A DNA stretch of 64,000 bases from Bacillus fungorum (GTDB taxonomy: Bacteria > Bacillota > Bacilli > Bacillales > Bacillaceae_G), in the NCBI RefSeq assembly GCF_002746455.1, contig NZ_NWUW01000006.1, forward strand, positions 62,001-126,000, written 5' to 3'. The position numbers and the translations under genes were made by a program. The notes under the pieces are model-generated. The model saw nothing but the letters and a program-made list of their open reading frames with translations. It made no database searches and was not told where the DNA came from. This document shows positions 54,777 to 63,623 of this stretch, piece by piece. The first letter of the stretch is position 1. Every line of letters starts with the position of its first letter.

Positions 54777-55148
54777 TTATATATAGAATGAATCACCTAC
54801 AGACATGAGTACCCAGAAGATAACCCCTAATATACCAGCGATAAAAATAATGAATCCCATATTACGTATACTTTTAATTTTTGCTTGGAATCCACTTAAT
54901 CCTGCCAATAATCCGGTTAAAGAAAACAGTATCCAATATAAAGTAGTTGAAATAGGAAGGAATATATCGCTATTCACCCCCATGACCCAAAAAACAAAAG
55001 GTAGTGTGACAAAGGATAGGATAAGTAGCCCCATTAAACTAACAAATAATTTACGATGTTTAATGCTAGTAATAATAAAAAAAATACCACCGAAAAATCC
55101 GCATAAAACAAGAAGTGGCATATAAACAACCCAAAGTAAGCTCAACAT
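54777..55148 (-). CDS. Four-helix membrane protein, tandem paralog B
   Basis: 123 residues, four predicted membrane helices. AAGGAG lies seven bases before ATG 55148. It shares the P.S.TLYW...SL.GLLAG.SG segment and IRNMG/IRSMG pattern with paralog A, 38 bases downstream. No terminator separates them. Function unknown. The pair sits between an efflux operon and CPBP protease genes, which could indicate an envelope or immunity role. Confidence 0.7.
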   Translation of the reverse strand: MLSLLWVVYMPLLVLCGFFGGIFFIITSIKHRKLFVSLMGLLILSFVTLPFVFWVMGVNSDIFLPISTTLYWILFSLTGLLAGLSGFQAKIKSIRNMGFIIFIAGILGVIFWVLMSVGDSFYI

Positions 55149-55183
55149 ATATAATCTCCTTCTATGTAATGAGTTATATTTTA

Positions 55184-55483
55184 CTACATAAGGTTTATCT
55201 TGGATATTGTTAATAAATATGTATAATTTGATAGAAATGAGAAGTTAAATATAAAGAACATTAGAATAGTCAGCTTTAGTGCAGTACCTGTCGTATCTAT
55301 AATAGATTCACATAAGGCGATTTGTGATTTATCTGCAAATAAACTTTTATAAATTATTAGTGGGAGTATAAGGAACCCAGTTATAAAACCAGTGCCCCAA
55401 AATGCAAATAGAGTAGAGGGAATAAACTGTCTCCATGACATGGATGTTTTTTGCGTATCTGAAAACTTTGCAGTGGATTGCAT
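55184..55483 (-). pseudogene. Truncated CPBP-family gene (N-terminal part only)
   Basis: The 99-codon frame starts MQSTAKFSDTQKTSMSWRQF, closely resembling the start of the intact CPBP gene at 56563-57276 (MQAATQLSNEQKYSMSWGQF). It loses similarity after about 85 residues and has none of the EExxxR or HxxxN motifs. No clear ribosome binding site precedes it. It looks like the remains of a third tandem CPBP copy whose catalytic half has been deleted. Confidence 0.65.
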
Positions 55484-55576
55484 ATGAAAAAAACTTCTTT
55501 TTTATTTATATATTGATTTTTATTTTTTGATAGTAAAAGGTGGAATGGGGATGTCACTAATAAATTTAATTTTTAA

Positions 55577-55607
55577 GTAAGAAATGATCAGTGGCGGATA
55601 AAGAATC
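55577..55607. repeat. bcr1-like terminal hairpin downstream of a CPBP gene
   Basis: ATCAGTGGCGGAT and ATCCACCACTGAT, 13-base arms with one mismatch and a five-base loop, followed by GGAAGTTTTAT. This corresponds to the right-hand hairpin and end of bcr1. It lies just beyond the stop of the 55625-56335 gene and may act as its 3' end. Confidence 0.55.
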
Positions 55608-55624
55608 CACCACTGATGGAAGTT

Positions 55625-56296
55625 TTATAATAAAGCAATGGTATTATTTAGCATGTGTAATAAAATAGCTGGAATAATAGAATTTGTTTTTTTACATAAA
55701 ATAGCCATAAATAGACCTAGGATGAACATACTAAACATCACACCAGTTGAGTACATATGACCTATTCCGAAGAGAAAGCTAGACCCAAGTGCAGCAATCC
55801 AAAAAGGAAAGCGCTGTTGTAGGAAGTGAAGAATAATACCACGGAATATAAGTTCTTCAAAAATAGGTACAAATATAGCGGTACCAAGTAGCAGTACTAG
55901 TTTGTATTGTTTTAACATGTCTAGGTTTAAAGCGGATGACTGTTCTTTTACCGCATCAGGAAAAAGATTATTAATTATAAATATGTCACTAACAATATGT
56001 AGTCCGTAGAAAAGAATGATATAGATGTATGTGCTTACTTTTTTTAATGCTGTAAAGTTTAGAGTTGGGACAATTAAATTTCTTAACGGTTTATATGCAT
56101 AAATTAAAATTAATAAAATGCATAATACAAATAAATGCCTTCCAAAAGTAGTAAGTGATTTTGCTAAAGTAATTTGTTTTGGATCAGTTAGACCTTCTGT
56201 ATAAATAACGGTAGGAAGGCCTATAAAGAGATCGGCTAGAAATCCTGTTCCCCAAATCGCAAAAACGAGCGAAAATAGAAATTGTGAGAGTGACAT
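55625..56296 (-). CDS. CPBP family intramembrane metalloprotease, start codon altered
   Basis: From ATG 56296 the frame gives 223 residues with about seven membrane helices. The CPBP (Abi/CAAX protease) motifs are present: EELIFRG (about 145-151), FGIGHMYS (about 178-185) and HMLNN (about 214-218). Upstream, the frame stays open and matches the paralog start codon by codon as far as 56335, where the initiator ATG is ATA, with AGGTGATT still at the right distance. It may use AUA, use the internal ATG poorly, or be decaying. CPBP proteases process prenyl or bacteriocin-type peptides or give immunity. Confidence 0.75.
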   Translation of the reverse strand: MSLSQFLFSLVFAIWGTGFLADLFIGLPTVIYTEGLTDPKQITLAKSLTTFGRHLFVLCILLILIYAYKPLRNLIVPTLNFTALKKVSTYIYIILFYGLHIVSDIFIINNLFPDAVKEQSSALNLDMLKQYKLVLLLGTAIFVPIFEELIFRGIILHFLQQRFPFWIAALGSSFLFGIGHMYSTGVMFSMFILGLFMAILCKKTNSIIPAILLHMLNNTIALL

Positions 56297-56539
56297 AGAA
56301 TGTTTTTGTGGGTAAGTTAGTTGCGTGGCTTGTATAATAGTGAATCACCTATCCTTGTTTATTTAATAGTCGTATATAAAGATTATGGAATGTTTGTACA
56401 AAAAAGTCATCATTGTAGTAAAAAAGATATGTTGAAGCTACTATTTACAGATAGTAATAATTTTATATTGATGTTCTGTACAAACGGTTTGTCTAAAAGT
56501 GTTAACGGAAGAGTTTATAATTGTGATAAAAGAGTAAAG

Positions 56540-56562
56540 AGAGGTATTGTAATACCTCTTTC
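56540..56562 (-). terminator. Terminator-like hairpin after the 56563-57276 gene
   Basis: AGAGGTATT/AATACCTCT perfect nine-base arms with a two-base centre. The minus-strand tail CTTTACTCTTTT is moderately U-rich. Confidence 0.65.
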
Positions 56563-57276
56563 TTAAGGTAAAAAAGCGATTATGTTAGTCAAAATGTGTA
56601 ATAGTATAGCTGGTATAATAGATTTAGTTTGTTTGTACAATAGACAAGCGAAAATTCCAGTCACAAATGCACTAAACATAACTCCCACAGAGTACGTATG
56701 AGCAATACCGAAAATTAAACTTGAGAGGATTACAGCTGGCCAAAAGGTAAACTTCTCTTCGAAAAAACGAAGAAGAATACCTCTGCATACAAGCTCTTCA
56801 AAAATAGGTGCCAAAATTCCACCAGCTAGAAGTAAGAGAAGTGGATAGTGCTCTAGTGTTGAAAGTTGTAATGCATCAGACTGTTCTTGTACGGATGAAG
56901 GGAATAATTTATCTAGCACAAACATATCTACAAACAAGGTGATTACATAATAAATAAGAACATAGATGTACATCCGAAAAGATTTTAAAACTCGAAAATT
57001 GAATATAGGTAATACTAGTTCTTTCAGTGGTTTATATTTCGTGATAAATATGATTAGTAAAAGTAAGGCGACTAATTCATAACTTACATTTTCTATAGAA
57101 TCAAGCAAAAATTTATTTGTATCTGGGTTAATGTATCGATATAACTCAATAGGTAAAAATGTAAGAATTATATTTATTAATGAGAGACATGGAAAGAGAA
57201 TGAATAAAACTCCAAGAAATTGTCCCCATGACATAGAGTATTTCTGTTCATTAGAAAGTTGTGTAGCGGCTTGCAT
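56563..57276 (-). CDS. CPBP family intramembrane metalloprotease
   Basis: 237 residues with about seven membrane helices. Motif 1 is EELVCRG (about 162-168), motif 2 FGIAHTYS (about 195-202) and motif 3 HILTN (about 229-233), giving the Glu/His metal-binding set. AGGTGATT precedes the ATG at 57276. It is the intact first member of three tandem homologues. In Gram-positive bacteria such genes often accompany bacteriocin loci as immunity or processing factors, but no bacteriocin gene was found beside it. Confidence 0.85.
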   Translation of the reverse strand: MQAATQLSNEQKYSMSWGQFLGVLFILFPCLSLINIILTFLPIELYRYINPDTNKFLLDSIENVSYELVALLLLIIFITKYKPLKELVLPIFNFRVLKSFRMYIYVLIYYVITLFVDMFVLDKLFPSSVQEQSDALQLSTLEHYPLLLLLAGGILAPIFEELVCRGILLRFFEEKFTFWPAVILSSLIFGIAHTYSVGVMFSAFVTGIFACLLYKQTKSIIPAILLHILTNIIAFLP

Positions 57277-57382
57277 TTATAAAATCACCTCTTTATATTT
57301 GTATATTTAATTATAAAGTATTCTATTGTCGAATGTAACATTTAAATATTACATATAAAGGTTTATTTTCCATAAAATAATA

Positions 57383-57414
57383 AAAGAGGTATCACCCTAT
57401 AGTGATGCCTCTTT
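57383..57414 (-). terminator. Terminator after the HD-domain gene
   Basis: AAAGAGGTATCAC/GTGATGCCTCTTT, 13 pairs including one G-U, six-base loop, with T4 on the minus strand. Confidence 0.75.
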
Positions 57415-57415
57415 C

Positions 57416-57973
57416 TCATTGATAACTATGTTCTGCCTTGTTATTCGATTTTGATTGCTCTATTTGTAATTCACGCTCTACCAATCGATCTAACTGCTGA
57501 ATAGCTTTTAATGCTTTTTCATAAGAAATTGTTCTATAATGGTGCGCTCCGCCCGGTTCTTCATCTGCTTCATCTGCCCATTTAATGATGTTTTGAAGAG
57601 ATGTTCTTTCGATTTCTTGCTGTAATAAGAAAGAATCTGTATGAAGAAGAATTGCGATAGAAATTTCTTTTGCTAGTTTAGGGTGCTCTCCTAATCTAAT
57701 AAGCAATTTATGAGCTCTTTCTGCTCCTTTAATTGCGTGTATATCATTCTTTTTATATAAATCATAGTCCCATTCGCCACCTGTGTACCACGTATGATGT
57801 CCGATATCATGAAGGAAACCGGCTTTTGTCGCAGCATCGACTGAGGCGTGATGCTTTTTAGCTAAGTGAAACGCATGGTAAGCGACAGCAATCGCGTGGA
57901 CCATCCCAGAACGATTTACGTATTTTTGTGTAATATGGTGTTTAAAAATTTGTTCAAGCGTAATACGGTGCAT
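57416..57973 (-). CDS. HD-domain putative phosphohydrolase
   Basis: 185 residues. The HD superfamily metal ligands are seen: an early His in GMVHAIAVAYHA (about 23-34), the HD pair in GFLHDIGHH (about 52-60), and later His/Asp residues (LLHTDSF about 110-116, WADEADE). HD enzymes hydrolyse phosphate esters of nucleotides. AAGGAGTG precedes the ATG. A full bcr1 repeat ends 16 bases upstream and thus forms its leader. Substrate unknown. Confidence 0.83.
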   Translation of the reverse strand: MHRITLEQIFKHHITQKYVNRSGMVHAIAVAYHAFHLAKKHHASVDAATKAGFLHDIGHHTWYTGGEWDYDLYKKNDIHAIKGAERAHKLLIRLGEHPKLAKEISIAILLHTDSFLLQQEIERTSLQNIIKWADEADEEPGGAHHYRTISYEKALKAIQQLDRLVERELQIEQSKSNNKAEHSYQ

Positions 57974-57989
57974 AAAACATTCACTCCTT

Positions 57990-58143
57990 TTTATCCCGCT
58001 TTAACGGGCAGTAAGATTCCTACTTCAAAATTCGGCGAATACGAGGAAGTTAGGTGGGGAATCAACTGCCCGTAAAAGCCCGATTGGTTCAACTAATAAT
58101 TAGTGTGGGGGGACACCGCCCACTGATTAAAGTTTCACTTTAT
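57990..58143 (+). repeat. bcr1-type repeat, full-length copy
   Basis: 154 bp between TTTAT (57990-57994) and TTTAT (58139-58143). Almost collinear with 4884-5040: CCCGCTTTAACGGGCAGTAAG start, GAAGTTAGGTGGGG centre, CTGCCCGTAAAAGCCCGATTGG, and GCCCACTGATTAAAGTTTCACTTTAT end. It lies upstream of the minus-strand HD gene, so its left end faces that gene's ribosome binding site. Confidence 0.9.
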
Positions 58144-58240
58144 CTAATGGTGTCTATAAAGAAAATCGATCGGTTTAAATGTATTTTGAACATTGTACTC
58201 CATCGAGTAGCGTTAGTAAAGTAGAAATGTTTAGGAGAAG

Positions 58241-58274
58241 AAAAAATCACCTTAGCTTATGCGAAGGTGATTTT
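58241..58274 (-). terminator. Terminator after sspI
   Basis: AAAATCACCTT/AAGGTGATTTT with a ten-base loop; T6 follows on the minus strand. Confidence 0.88.
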
Positions 58275-58282
58275 CAAATTGC

Positions 58283-58492
58283 TTATTTTTTTAATCCTTG
58301 CTCTAGTGTTTCTAACATTTCGTGCTTTTCATTTTCATCAGCGTTTTTCCAAATGACTTCAAATAAAACACCAAGACCTGGTAGCATTTTTTCTTCACCG
58401 CTTTGAATTGCATCGACAATTGTTTCTTGCAATTGGTCTTGTGTATTACCAGATACATTTGCTAATACAGCACCGCGTAAATTAAAACTCAT
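58283..58492 (-). CDS. sspI: Small acid-soluble spore protein SspI
   Basis: 69 residues beginning [16 protein letters not shown], the SspI signature; the length equals known Bacillus SspI. It is a minor spore protein made in the forespore, probably under SigmaG. The start at 58492 follows GAGGTG at good distance; the longer frame from 58501 overlaps it. It is next to ysgA-pheST as in other bacilli. No specific forespore promoter was verified. Confidence 0.94.
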
Positions 58493-58607
58493 TGTTTTCA
58501 CCTCTTCTTCAGAATTGAAACTGACGTTAGTTTTTGTTCTTTTTTATGTAAATATGTATGAAAAATAGGCTATAATGATAAGACAAGAAGAGAGGGAAAT
58601 ACATATT

Positions 58608-59372
58608 ATGAAAAACATTGATTCAGTACAAAATCCGCGTGTGAAGCAGTGGAAAAAGCTGCAAACGAAAAAAGAGCGCGATAAAAAAGGTTTATTGTTT
58701 GTAGAAGGATTCCACTTAGTGGAGGAAGCTTTAAAGGCAGGAATTGTAACGGAACTTATCGTTTCAGATCAGACAGACCTTCCGAAAGATTGGACAGTTA
58801 ATGATGTGGAAATGTATATCGTACCTGAAGCAATTGTAAAAGTACTTCGTGAAACAGAAACGACGCAAGGTGTATTTGCTGTTTGTGAAAAGCATGAGAA
58901 GGAAGTAGCTCTTGCAGATGGGAAGTTTCTTTTATTAGATGGCCTTCAAGACCCGGGCAACTTAGGAACAATTATTCGTACAGCTGATGCAGCTGGTATT
59001 CATGCCGTTGTGCTTGGAGAAGGATGCGTTGATGCATATAATAGTAAAGTGCTTCGCTCTACACAAGGTTCTATTTTTCATTTACCAGTTGTAAAAGGTA
59101 ACTTAGAAGAATGGGTAGACAAGCTAAAAGAAAATAAAGTTCCTGTATATGGAACAGCTCTTGAAAATGGAGTTCCGTATGGTGAAGTAACACCAGCTGG
59201 TAGTTTTGCATTAATTGTAGGAAATGAAGGAAGCGGCGTACGCCAAGAAATTCTTGCAAAAACGGATCGAAACTTGTATATTCCGATTTACGGAGGGGCA
59301 GAATCATTAAATGTTGCAGTTGCAGCAGGGATTTTAACGTATTATTTGCAAAGCCCAGTTGCGAACAAATAA
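58608..59372 (+). CDS. ysgA: SpoU/TrmH family RNA 2'-O-methyltransferase
   Basis: 254 residues of the SPOUT class. An N-terminal substrate-binding domain (about 1-95) is followed by the three SpoU motifs: LQDPGNLGTIIRTADAAG (about 110-127), IVGNEGSGV (about 203-211) and IPIYGGAESLNVAVAAGI (about 224-241). It would methylate ribose 2'-OH in rRNA or tRNA with SAM; the target is not known here. ATG 58608 is preceded by GAGAGGGAAA. Located before pheS, as is ysgA in B. subtilis. Confidence 0.9.
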   Translation: MKNIDSVQNPRVKQWKKLQTKKERDKKGLLFVEGFHLVEEALKAGIVTELIVSDQTDLPKDWTVNDVEMYIVPEAIVKVLRETETTQGVFAVCEKHEKEVALADGKFLLLDGLQDPGNLGTIIRTADAAGIHAVVLGEGCVDAYNSKVLRSTQGSIFHLPVVKGNLEEWVDKLKENKVPVYGTALENGVPYGEVTPAGSFALIVGNEGSGVRQEILAKTDRNLYIPIYGGAESLNVAVAAGILTYYLQSPVANK

Positions 59373-59414
59373 AAAACTTCTTATAATAAGTTGAAGTATA
59401 TTATATTAAAAGTT

Positions 59415-59669
59415 AAATAACGAAAAACGTTGATAGAGAAGAGTAACTTACAAAATCGCCATATAGGGAGAGAATGCCTTAGACTGAAAGCATTCTTATG
59501 GTAGACGGAAGTGAATTCACCTCTGGAGTTGACGCCAGGACCATGTGTATGTAAAGGCGTTCCGGTCAGAATTGATCGTTATAACTAATGAGTGGGCAGA
59601 CTTGTTCTGTCAATTTAGGGTGGTACCGCGAATTTACCTCGTCCCTTTTTGGGAGCGAGGTTTTTTTAT
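59415..59669 (+). promoter_or_regulatory. T-box riboswitch of pheST (Phe specifier TTC)
   Basis: Stem I carries the specifier TTC at 59516-59518 in GTGAATTCACC. The T-box TTTAGGGTGGTACCGCG spans 59614-59630. The terminator ACCTCGTCCC/GGGAGCGAGGT with T7 ends at 59669. Uncharged tRNA-Phe would promote antitermination. Confidence 0.93.
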
Positions 59670-59692
59670 TTTTAAAATTAGGAGGGTTCCAA

Positions 59693-60727
59693 ATGGAAGC
59701 ACGTTTAAAAGAGCTAAAGCAAAAAGCGTTAGAGCTTATTGAAGAAGCGAAAGAGCTAAAAGGCTTAAACGACGTACGCGTAGCGTATTTAGGAAAAAAA
59801 GGTCCAATTACAGAAGTATTACGCGGCATGGGAAAATTATCAGCAGAAGAGCGTCCACGTATGGGAGCATTAGTAAATGAAGTACGTGAAGCAATTCAAA
59901 CGCGTCTAGACGACAAAATCAGTAACTTGGAAAAAGCAGTAATTGAAGCGAAATTAGCTACTGAAACAATTGATGTTACACTACCAGGTCGTCCTGTTGA
60001 AACAGGTTGTCACCATCCGTTAACAGCTGTTGTTGAGCAAATTGAAGATGTATTCATCGGTATGGGTTATGAAGTAGCTGAAGGAACAGAAGTAGAAAAA
60101 GACTACTACAATTTCGAAGCATTAAACTTACCGAAAGATCACCCAGCGCGTGATATGCAAGATACATTCTACATTACGGAAGAAACGTTACTACGTACAC
60201 ATACCTCTTCTGTGCAAGCACGTACGATGGAAAATAATAAAGAAAAAGGCCCAATTAAAATTATTTGTCCTGGTAAAGTGTATCGCCGCGATGACGATGA
60301 TGCGACGCATTCGCACCAGTTCATGCAAATTGAAGGTCTTGTAATTGATAAAAACATTCGCATGAGTGATTTAAAAGGTACACTGCAAGTATTCGTGAAA
60401 AAGATGTTCGGTGAAGATCGTGAAATCCGTCTTCGTCCAAGTTTCTTCCCATTCACAGAGCCATCTGTAGAGATGGATATTTCTTGTATGATGTGTCACG
60501 GCAAAGGTTGCGGCACTTGTAAAGGAACTGGCTGGATCGAAATTTTAGGAGCAGGTATGGTTCACCCGAACGTACTTGAAATGGCTGGTTATGATTCAAA
60601 AGAATATCAAGGTTTCGCATTCGGTATGGGCGCAGAGCGTATCGCAATGTTGAAATACGGCGTGGATGACATTCGTCATTTCTATACAAATGATGTACGT
60701 TTCTTACAACAATTCAAACGAGCGTAA
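59693..60727 (+). CDS. pheS: Phenylalanyl-tRNA synthetase alpha subunit
   Basis: 344 residues, the standard PheS length. An N-terminal coiled coil (about 1-85) binds tRNA. The class II catalytic core has [20 protein letters not shown] (about 107-126), [10 protein letters not shown] (about 174-183) and late [17 protein letters not shown] (about 307-323). It forms an alpha2-beta2 enzyme with PheT. ATG 59693 follows TTAGGAGGG; the longer frame would start inside the T-box. It is followed by pheT after 18 bases. Confidence 0.97.
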
Positions 60728-60745
60728 GGGAAGGAGAGGATAAGT

Positions 60746-63166
60746 ATGTTCGTATCATATCGTTGGTTACAAGAGTATGTAGATATTAAAGATGTAACAG
60801 CACAAGAACTAGCAGACAAAATCACGAAAAGTGGTATTGAAGTAGAAGGTGTTGAAGTATTAAATAAAGGTGTAAAAGGTGTTGTAGTTGGTCACGTATT
60901 AGAATGTGAAAAACACCCAGAAGCTGATAAATTAAGCAAATGCTTAATCGATATCGGTGAAGAAGAACCAGTTCAAATTATTTGTGGAGCTGCTAACATT
61001 GCAAAAGGTTTAAAAGTACCAGTTGCAAAAGTTGGCGCTGTACTTCCTGGTAATTTCAAAATCAAAAAAGCAAAACTACGTGGTGAAGCTTCTCATGGTA
61101 TGGTTTGTGCTCTTCAAGAGCTTGGCATTGATGGGAAATTAGTTTCAAAAGAATACGCAGATGGTATCTTCATCTTCCCAAGTGACGCTGAAGTTGGTGC
61201 AGATGCACTTGAAATTTTAAATTTACATGATGAAGTACTTGAGCTTGGTTTAACACCAAACCGTGCTGATTGCTTAAACATGTTAGGTGTTGCATATGAA
61301 GTAGCTGCTATTTATGGACGTGAAGTAAAACTTCCAGCTATCGACTTACAAGAAACTGCAGAAAAAACTTCTGATTACATTTCTGTAAGCGTAGAAGCGA
61401 AAGAAGAAAACCCATTATATATTGCAAAAATGGTGAAGAACGTAAAAATTGGTCCATCACCAATGTGGATGCAAACTCGCCTTATGGCAGCTGGCATTCG
61501 TCCAATTAGCAACGTAGTTGATATTACAAACTACATTTTAATGGAATACGGTCAACCGTTACATGCATTCGATTACGATAAATTAGGTTCAAAAGAAATC
61601 GTTGTTCGTCTTGCAAAAGAAGGCGAAAAAATTGAAACGTTAGATGATCAAGAACGTACATTACAAAGCCACCACCTTGTAATTACAAACGGCACAAAAG
61701 CTTTAGCTGTTGCTGGTGTAATGGGCGGAGCGGATTCTGAAGTTACAAATGAGACAGTAAACGTTTTAATTGAATCTGCATACTTCGCAGGTCAAACAGT
61801 GCGCCGTACATCAAAAGACTTAGGTCTTCGCAGTGAATCAAGTGCACGTTTCGAAAAAGGAATCGACCCAACACGTACATTTGAAGCAATTCAACATGCA
61901 GCTGCTTTAATGGCGAAATACGCTGGCGGAGAAGCGCTTGAAGGTGTAGTAGAAGCTGACAACTTACAAGTACAAGAGCGTACAGTATCTGTTACTGCTG
62001 AAAAAGTAAACCGTGTATTAGGTACAAATATTTCTGCAAGTGAAATGGGTACAATGTTCACAAACTTGAAGTTCCCATTCACAGAAGTAGAAGGAACATT
62101 CCATGTGAATGTACCAGCACGTCGTCCTGATATTACAATTTCAGAAGACTTAGTAGAAGAAGTGGGCCGCTTATACGGTTATGACCACATTCCAGTTACA
62201 TTACCTTCTGGAACGATGACACGTGGTAAATTAACATCAGCACAAACAAAGCGTCGTAAAGTACGTCGCTTCTTAGAAGGTGCTGGTTTATATGAAGCAA
62301 TTACGTATTCATTAACAAGCGCTGACAAAGCGAAACAATATATGGTTGAGCCAAACGAAAAGGCACCTGTAAATCTTGCACTTCCAATGAGTGAAGAACG
62401 TAGCCAACTTCGTTTAAGCTTAGTACCACAATTGTTAGAAGCAGTTTCATACAATATTGCACGTAAAAACGATAGTGTTGCTTTATACGAAGTAGGTTCT
62501 ATCTTCTTGCCAACAGAAGAAGGAGAACTTCCGAAAGAAGAACAACATCTTGCAGGTGTGATGACAGGTCTTGCTCTTCACCATGCATGGCAAGGTGAGA
62601 AGAAGGTTGTAGACTTCTTCGTTGTGAAAGGTGTACTAGAGGGACTATTCGACGTACTTGGCGTTTCAAACCAAATCACTTATGCACCAGCAAAACGTGA
62701 AGGTATGCACCCAGGTCGTACAGCTGACATCGTATTAGATGGCGAAGTAATTGGTTTCATCGGTCAATTGCACCCAGAAGCAGAAAAACAATTAGATGTG
62801 AAAAATACATTCGTATTTGAACTATCTCTTGTAAAAGTATTCGGTACAGACGCAGAAGAGACTTACTACTCAGCAATTCCACGTTTCCCATCTATGACAC
62901 GTGACATGGCTGTTGTCGTAACGAAAGAAACAAAAGCTGGTGAAATGAAGCAAGTCATTGCTGAAGCTGGCGGAGAACTTCTGAAAGACGTAACGCTATT
63001 TGACTTATACGAAGGTGAAAAAATGGAAGAAGGCAAGAAATCACTTGCATTCTCTATGACCTACTTCGATGCAGAACGTACGTTAACAGACGAAGAAGTA
63101 ACAGAAGCACATAACCGTGTATTAACAACGGTAGAAGAGAAATTTGGTGCGGAGTTACGTAAGTAA
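60746..63166 (+). CDS. pheT: Phenylalanyl-tRNA synthetase beta subunit
   Basis: 806 residues: an N-terminal tRNA-binding OB fold (about 40-155), B3/B4 editing domain (about 210-400) and B5 domain (about 408-485), a degenerate synthetase core, and a C-terminal ferredoxin-fold anticodon-binding domain (about 712-805). It removes mischarged Tyr and supports the alpha subunit. GGGAAGGAGAGG precedes ATG 60746. Ends the T-box-controlled operon. Confidence 0.97.
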   Translation: MFVSYRWLQEYVDIKDVTAQELADKITKSGIEVEGVEVLNKGVKGVVVGHVLECEKHPEADKLSKCLIDIGEEEPVQIICGAANIAKGLKVPVAKVGAVLPGNFKIKKAKLRGEASHGMVCALQELGIDGKLVSKEYADGIFIFPSDAEVGADALEILNLHDEVLELGLTPNRADCLNMLGVAYEVAAIYGREVKLPAIDLQETAEKTSDYISVSVEAKEENPLYIAKMVKNVKIGPSPMWMQTRLMAAGIRPISNVVDITNYILMEYGQPLHAFDYDKLGSKEIVVRLAKEGEKIETLDDQERTLQSHHLVITNGTKALAVAGVMGGADSEVTNETVNVLIESAYFAGQTVRRTSKDLGLRSESSARFEKGIDPTRTFEAIQHAAALMAKYAGGEALEGVVEADNLQVQERTVSVTAEKVNRVLGTNISASEMGTMFTNLKFPFTEVEGTFHVNVPARRPDITISEDLVEEVGRLYGYDHIPVTLPSGTMTRGKLTSAQTKRRKVRRFLEGAGLYEAITYSLTSADKAKQYMVEPNEKAPVNLALPMSEERSQLRLSLVPQLLEAVSYNIARKNDSVALYEVGSIFLPTEEGELPKEEQHLAGVMTGLALHHAWQGEKKVVDFFVVKGVLEGLFDVLGVSNQITYAPAKREGMHPGRTADIVLDGEVIGFIGQLHPEAEKQLDVKNTFVFELSLVKVFGTDAEETYYSAIPRFPSMTRDMAVVVTKETKAGEMKQVIAEAGGELLKDVTLFDLYEGEKMEEGKKSLAFSMTYFDAERTLTDEEVTEAHNRVLTTVEEKFGAELRK

Positions 63167-63167
63167 T

Positions 63168-63202
63168 AAAAAAATTGCCGGATTCATTCCGGCAATTTTT
63201 TT
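63168..63202 (+). terminator. Terminator after pheT
   Basis: AAATTGCCGGA/TCCGGCAATTT with a short loop and T7 tail. Confidence 0.93.
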
Positions 63203-63329
63203 ATTGCACAATTGTAGAAAGATGTCGGTAAGTCGATATATTATAAAAATCGCTTATATATTTTTTGACATCTTGCATCTTTCTCTCGAATGTAGTACAT
63301 TAATTTTAGTTTAACAAAATGAAAGACGA

Positions 63330-63589
63330 TGATAAGGAAAAGTAGTATATACTATAATCCAAAGCGAGTCAGGGACGGTGAGAGCCTGGTGAGGCGGTAT
63401 ATGTGAAGAACACCTTGGAGTTGCTAACCGAAATTGAATCTTGTATTCAAGAGTAGACTTAGACGGGAATCCGGCCTGTTACAAACCGGGAAGTATGTAT
63501 TACATACGAGGTAAAGTTGGTCTTTATGACAAATTGGGTGGTACCGCGAAGTTTAACCTTTCGTCCCTTTATGGATGAAAGGTTTTTTT
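63330..63589 (+). promoter_or_regulatory. T-box riboswitch of asnS (Asn specifier AAC)
   Basis: Specifier AAC at 63409-63411 in GAAGAACACC, in the same register as the Phe specifier of the pheS leader. The T-box TTGGGTGGTACCGCG is at 63534-63548 and the terminator AACCTTTCGTCC/GGATGAAAGGTT with T7 at 63555-63589. Confidence 0.92.
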
Positions 63590-63623
63590 GTATTTAAATA
63601 TATCAGCAAAGGAGAATTTCACT

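Noticed and set aside
56321..56566. 81-codon plus-strand frame between the CPBP genes
   Set aside because: No ribosome binding site; it covers the leader of one CPBP gene and the terminator of the other and has no recognisable content.
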